Below are positions 60,667-64,000 of a stretch of 64,000 nt of DNA, in pieces. The notes beneath the pieces are model-generated. The model had not been told where the DNA came from, searched no databases, and saw only the letters and a list, made by a program, of their open reading frames with translations. The stretch lies in contig NZ_JAIFXZ010000013.1 of the NCBI RefSeq assembly GCF_021033825.1, positions 62,001 to 126,000 of the forward strand. Direction: 5' to 3'. The number at the start of each line of letters is the position of its first letter. The stretch's first letter is position 1. This DNA is from Dietzia aurantiaca. Its GTDB lineage: Bacteria > Actinomycetota > Actinomycetes > Mycobacteriales > Mycobacteriaceae. The translations under genes were made by a program, and so were the position numbers.

Positions 60667-63600
60667 GTGTCGGATCCGAACCTGACCATCGACCATCTCA
60701 ACGCGCTTCCCGAGAGGATGCGCGCACACGCGGCCGCCAAGGCCGTGGGCATGACGAGCAAGGAGTTCCTCGCCGCCATGTCCGGGATCGGCGTGGAGAT
60801 CAAGAGCGCCCAGTCAGGCGTGACCCGCGAGGTGCTGCTCACCTGGTTCGAGGGCCGTCAGAGGGGTACCGGAGCCGCGACGGACGCAGCTGCGGCGCCG
60901 GCGCCCACAGCGGCCGAGCCCGAGACTGCCAGCGACGCTGGCGCCGGGGCCGGGGCCACTGCGGCACCGGCGAAGAAGACCTCTGCCAGGAAGGCCGCGG
61001 CGAAGAAGGCGCCGGCGAAGTCCGCCGCGAAGAAGGCCCCGGCCCGGGAGTCCGCCCGGTCACAGGACCCGGCAGCGCAGGCCCCGGCAGCGCAAGACTC
61101 GACTGCGGCGGGATCAGCTGCGGATACCGTCGCCACGGGCTCGACCGACCAGGTCACAACCGAGCCGGCGCCGGCCGCGAAGAAGGCCCCCGCACGCAAG
61201 CGCAGTCCCAAGAAGTCGACGGCGCCGCAGGCTGATACCGCGGCCCCCGCCACGTCCTCGGAGCGACCGGCGCTTCCCGAGGCGATCGTCACCGGTGAGG
61301 TCGGCTCGGCCGAGTCCGGCAACCGGCGCCGTCGGTCGTCGGCGAGCCCGTCGTTCTCCCCACTGTTCCTGTCGCCCGAGGAGTCGGAGGCGCAAAGCAG
61401 TCGGGCGTCGGGTTCCGACCGTCCCGGCAGCCGCGATTCCGGCGGCCGCGCGTCCGGGAGCGGTGCGGCCGGCGGCGACACCGCTCGTGGCACCGACGGT
61501 AGCGATGCGGGCGGCGACGAGACGGATCAGGACGGCACCCGCGACGACGACGATCAGTCGAGCCAGGGCGAGGGCGGAAATCGCCGCCGCAGGCGTGGTC
61601 GCCGTGGCCGCGGCCGCGGGCGTGGCGAGGGCGGCGACGACCAGAACCAGAACGCCGACGACGACGCCGCCGACCAGTCGGGCGGCGGCTCGGGCACTGG
61701 CTCCGGCTCGGACACCGACGGACGCGACGATGCCGACGGTGGGGACGACAAGCCGACCACCGGACCCGACGGCTCCGCCGGCACCGCGCCCGGCGCGAGC
61801 GACGACGCGGACGGCGGGACCGACTCGAACGACCCCGACTCCGACGACGATTCCGACGGCTCGGATTCGTCGCCCTCGGGCTCGCGTCGCCGACGCCGTC
61901 GTCGTCGTCGCAGTGGGGGCTCCGGCTCCGGTTCCGACGACAACCAGGGCGCGGCCGACGACCCGCCCAACACCGAGATCCACGAGCGCGACGGTCGCCG
62001 GCGCTCCGGACGCGGGGGACAGAGCTCAGGCACCGCCTCCGACGAGGTGCAGGGCATCACCGGTTCGACCCGCCTCGAGGCCAAGCGCCAGCGTCGCCGG
62101 GACGGCCGGGAGGCCGGCCGCCGCCGTCAGCCGATCCTGTCCGAGTCCGAGTTCCTCGCCCGGCGCGAGTCCGTGGACCGCGTCATGGTGGTGCGCGAGA
62201 AGCCTCGCGTCGACGGCAAGGGGATCATGACCCAGGTCGGCGTACTCGAGGACAAGGTGCTGGTGGAGCATTTCGTCACCACCGAGTCCGCGCGCTCGAT
62301 GGTGGGCAACGTCTACCTCGGCCGCGTGCAGAACGTGCTGCCCAGCATGGAGGCGGCGTTCGTCGACATCGGGCGCGGCCGCAACGGCGTGCTGTACGCC
62401 GGCGAGGTCAACTGGGAGGCCGCCGGGCTGGGCGGCAAGGCCCGCCGTATCGAGCAGGCGCTCAAGCCCGGTGACATGGTTCTGGTGCAGGTCACCAAGG
62501 ACCCGGTCGGGCAGAAGGGTGCCCGCCTGTCCACGCAGATCTCACTGGCCGGCCGCTTCCTGGTGTACGTGCCGGACGGCAACTCCGCCGGGATCTCGCG
62601 CAAGCTCCCGGATACCGAGCGCCGTCGCCTCAAGGCGATCCTCAAGGACGTCGTCCCCGAGGGTTCGGGCGTGATCATCCGCACGGCCGCCGAGGGCGTG
62701 AGCGAAGAGGAGATCGGCCGCGACGTCGAGCGTCTGGCCGGGCAGTGGACAGAGATCTCCGAGGACGCCGCCAAGCGGACCTCCTCCGGCGCCGGCAACC
62801 CCGTCGCGCTCTACGAGGAGCCCGACCTGCTGGTCAAAGTCGTGCGTGACCTGTTCAACGAGGACTTCACCAAGCTCGTCATCCAGGGCGAGACGTCGTG
62901 GAAGACCGTCCACGACTACGTCTCCCGTGTCGCTCCCGAGATGGTGGAGCGGCTCGAGCGCTACGACAACCCCGAGGTCGACGTGTTCGCCACCCACCGC
63001 GTGGACGAGCAGCTGGCCAAGGCGCTCGAGCGCAAGGTGTGGCTGCCGTCCGGCGGCTCGCTGGTCATCGACCGCACCGAGGCCATGACGGTCATCGACG
63101 TCAACACCGGCAAGTACACCGGTTCCGGCGGCAACCTCGAGGAGACCGTCACCAAGAACAACCTCGAGGCGGCCGAGGAGATCGTGCGGCAGCTGCGGCT
63201 GCGCGACGTCGGCGGCATGGTGATCATCGACTTCATCGACATGGTGCTCGAGGGCAACCGCGACCTCGTGCTGCGGCGCCTGACCGAGGCCCTCGGCCGC
63301 GACCGCACGCGTCATCAGGTCTCCGAGGTCACGTCGCTCGGACTGGTGCAGCTGACGCGGAAGAAGCTCGGTACCGGCCTGGTCGAGGCCTTCTCCACCC
63401 CGTGTGAGCACTGCCATGGACGCGGTCTGATCGTGCACGCCGACCCGATCCACACCGAGTCGCACAACGCCGACGAGCCGGGCACCCGCCGTGGCCGGCG
63501 CCGCGGCGGCAAGGGCGGCGATTCCGCGTCGCCCTCCTCGGAGCCGGCCGCGACCAAGCAGGCTCCGCGCAAGGAGGGACCGGCGCCGTCCGCGCACCCG

Positions 63601-64000
63601 GCCGCCCTGGCCATGGGGCGGCAGACGCCCGAGGCTGACGGAACGGCGACCGACGACGGTCGCGCGGAGAAGCCCGCGGCCGCGGCGTCCACGGCGGCGG
63701 AGAGCACTCCGGCGGTGGACGAGGCCACGTCCGCGACGGCGACGACGCCCGCGGACACGAGCTCCACGGACACGGCTACCGACTCCGCAGACGCGGCTGC
63801 GGCTGCGGCTGCGGCCGGGTCGGCTCCGGCGACGGAGAAGGCCGGCGAGTCCGACGACTCGTCCGTTGCGGAGTCCTCGGACGCCGCGGGGGCCACGCGT
63901 CCGTCTCGTCGTCGTCGAGCGACCCGCCGGTCGACCTCGAGCGCACCCGCGCGGGGCTCACCCTCGTCGACCGGGCGGTGGTTCATCGCCGGGACCTGGC
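60667..64000 (+). CDS. rne: Ribonuclease E/G (3' end outside window)
   Basis: The frame stays open from GTG 60667 to the window edge, at least 1,111 codons, longer than the mycobacterial enzyme (about 950 aa). RNase E starts mRNA decay and processes rRNA and tRNA. A small N-terminal helical domain (about residues 1-60) precedes about 480 disordered residues. These include lysine/alanine runs like histone H1 (about 100-131 and 167-185), R-R-R-R-R-G-R-R-G-R-G-R-G blocks and acidic stretches. The catalytic core has an S1 domain from about 545, metal ligands D811 (V-I-D-V-N-T-G) and D855 (I-I-D-F-I-D-M), and the zinc link C913-E-H-C916. A low-complexity Ala/Glu/Arg tail follows to the window end. 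Confidence 0.94.
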   Translation, partial: MSDPNLTIDHLNALPERMRAHAAAKAVGMTSKEFLAAMSGIGVEIKSAQSGVTREVLLTWFEGRQRGTGAATDAAAAPAPTAAEPETASDAGAGAGATAAPAKKTSARKAAAKKAPAKSAAKKAPARESARSQDPAAQAPAAQDSTAAGSAADTVATGSTDQVTTEPAPAAKKAPARKRSPKKSTAPQADTAAPATSSERPALPEAIVTGEVGSAESGNRRRRSSASPSFSPLFLSPEESEAQSSRASGSDRPGSRDSGGRASGSGAAGGDTARGTDGSDAGGDETDQDGTRDDDDQSSQGEGGNRRRRRGRRGRGRGRGEGGDDQNQNADDDAADQSGGGSGTGSGSDTDGRDDADGGDDKPTTGPDGSAGTAPGASDDADGGTDSNDPDSDDDSDGSDSSPSGSRRRRRRRRRSGGSGSGSDDNQGAADDPPNTEIHERDGRRRSGRGGQSSGTASDEVQGITGSTRLEAKRQRRRDGREAGRRRQPILSESEFLARRESVDRVMVVREKPRVDGKGIMTQVGVLEDKVLVEHFVTTESARSMVGNVYLGRVQNVLPSMEAAFVDIGRGRNGVLYAGEVNWEAAGLGGKARRIEQALKPGDMVLVQVTKDPVGQKGARLSTQISLAGRFLVYVPDGNSAGISRKLPDTERRRLKAILKDVVPEGSGVIIRTAAEGVSEEEIGRDVERLAGQWTEISEDAAKRTSSGAGNPVALYEEPDLLVKVVRDLFNEDFTKLVIQGETSWKTVHDYVSRVAPEMVERLERYDNPEVDVFATHRVDEQLAKALERKVWLPSGGSLVIDRTEAMTVIDVNTGKYTGSGGNLEETVTKNNLEAAEEIVRQLRLRDVGGMVIIDFIDMVLEGNRDLVLRRLTEALGRDRTRHQVSEVTSLGLVQLTRKKLGTGLVEAFSTPCEHCHGRGLIVHADPIHTESHNADEPGTRRGRRRGGKGGDSASPSSEPAATKQAPRKEGPAPSAHPAALAMGRQTPEADGTATDDGRAEKPAAAASTAAESTPAVDEATSATATTPADTSSTDTATDSADAAAAAAAAGSAPATEKAGESDDSSVAESSDAAGATRPSRRRRATRRSTSSAPARGSPSSTGRWFIAGTW

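Noticed and set aside
60621-61235. Separate open frame overlapping the start of rne in another frame
   Set aside because: The GTG 60667 frame continues without a stop into the RNase E core and its N-terminus resembles mycobacterial RNase E; the overlapping frame is Gly/Arg-rich noise.
61295-62230. Ala/Thr/Pro-rich open frame inside rne
   Set aside because: Out-of-frame reading of the low-complexity Asp/Arg-rich region of RNase E.

Overview
This 64 kb window is chromosomal DNA from a high-GC actinobacterium of the order Mycobacteriales. Gene order from an ssb-like gene through ettA, thioesterases, glbO, an HNH gene, pepN, a DsbA-like protein, rpiB, nei, tig and clpP1-clpP2-clpX, and then valS-folC-DUF4233-ndk-rne, follows the order I recall for the Rv2478c to Rv2444c region of Mycobacterium tuberculosis. 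A predicted F420-dependent enzyme fits the same group. The benzoate genes beside the clp genes resemble the Corynebacterium layout. Dietzia is my best guess for the genus, made by inference and not proven. I see no insertion sequences, prophage, CRISPR array or plasmid functions.

Layout. (1) 1-5.5 kb: end of a YhgE/Pip-type membrane protein, orn with tRNA-His, an SDR, a UMF1-type transporter, a HAD phosphatase and an F420-type oxidoreductase. (2) 5.6-12.8 kb: a GAF/PucR-like regulator divergent from an operon of degradative class II HMG-CoA reductase, a small membrane protein, a TctA-like permease and an AtuA-family protein. This looks like a catabolic unit for mevalonate or a related branched hydroxy acid. 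(3) 13-29.5 kb: tRNA-Arg, a CopD-CtaG fusion, ssb, ettA, three consecutive hotdog thioesterases, a conserved unknown, an orphan Mod-type DNA methyltransferase, an SDR, alpha-glucosidase, glbO, HNH, pepN, a DsbA-like protein, rpiB and nei. (4) 29.5-34.4 kb: tRNA-Gly, tRNA-Pro, tig, clpP1, clpP2 and clpX, with a full match to the ClgR activator consensus ahead of clpP1. (5) 34.5-54 kb: a complete benzoate-to-TCA pathway. (6) 54-64 kb: mdh, valS, folC, DUF4233, ndk and rne, with rne running off the window.

Aromatic pathway. benABCD turns benzoate into catechol, catABC turns catechol into 3-oxoadipate enol-lactone, pcaD hydrolyses the lactone, pcaIJ activates 3-oxoadipate with CoA, and pcaF cleaves it to succinyl-CoA and acetyl-CoA. 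BenK and BenE are two different importers. A large ATP-binding LuxR-type regulator is encoded inside the ben operon, an IclR-type PcaR is coupled to pcaD, and an HxlR regulator stands beside two PaaI-type thioesterases. BenC carries an unusual C-terminal FCD (GntR effector-binding) domain behind a repetitive linker. All assignments come from reading the sequence and remembered family features; no search was run.
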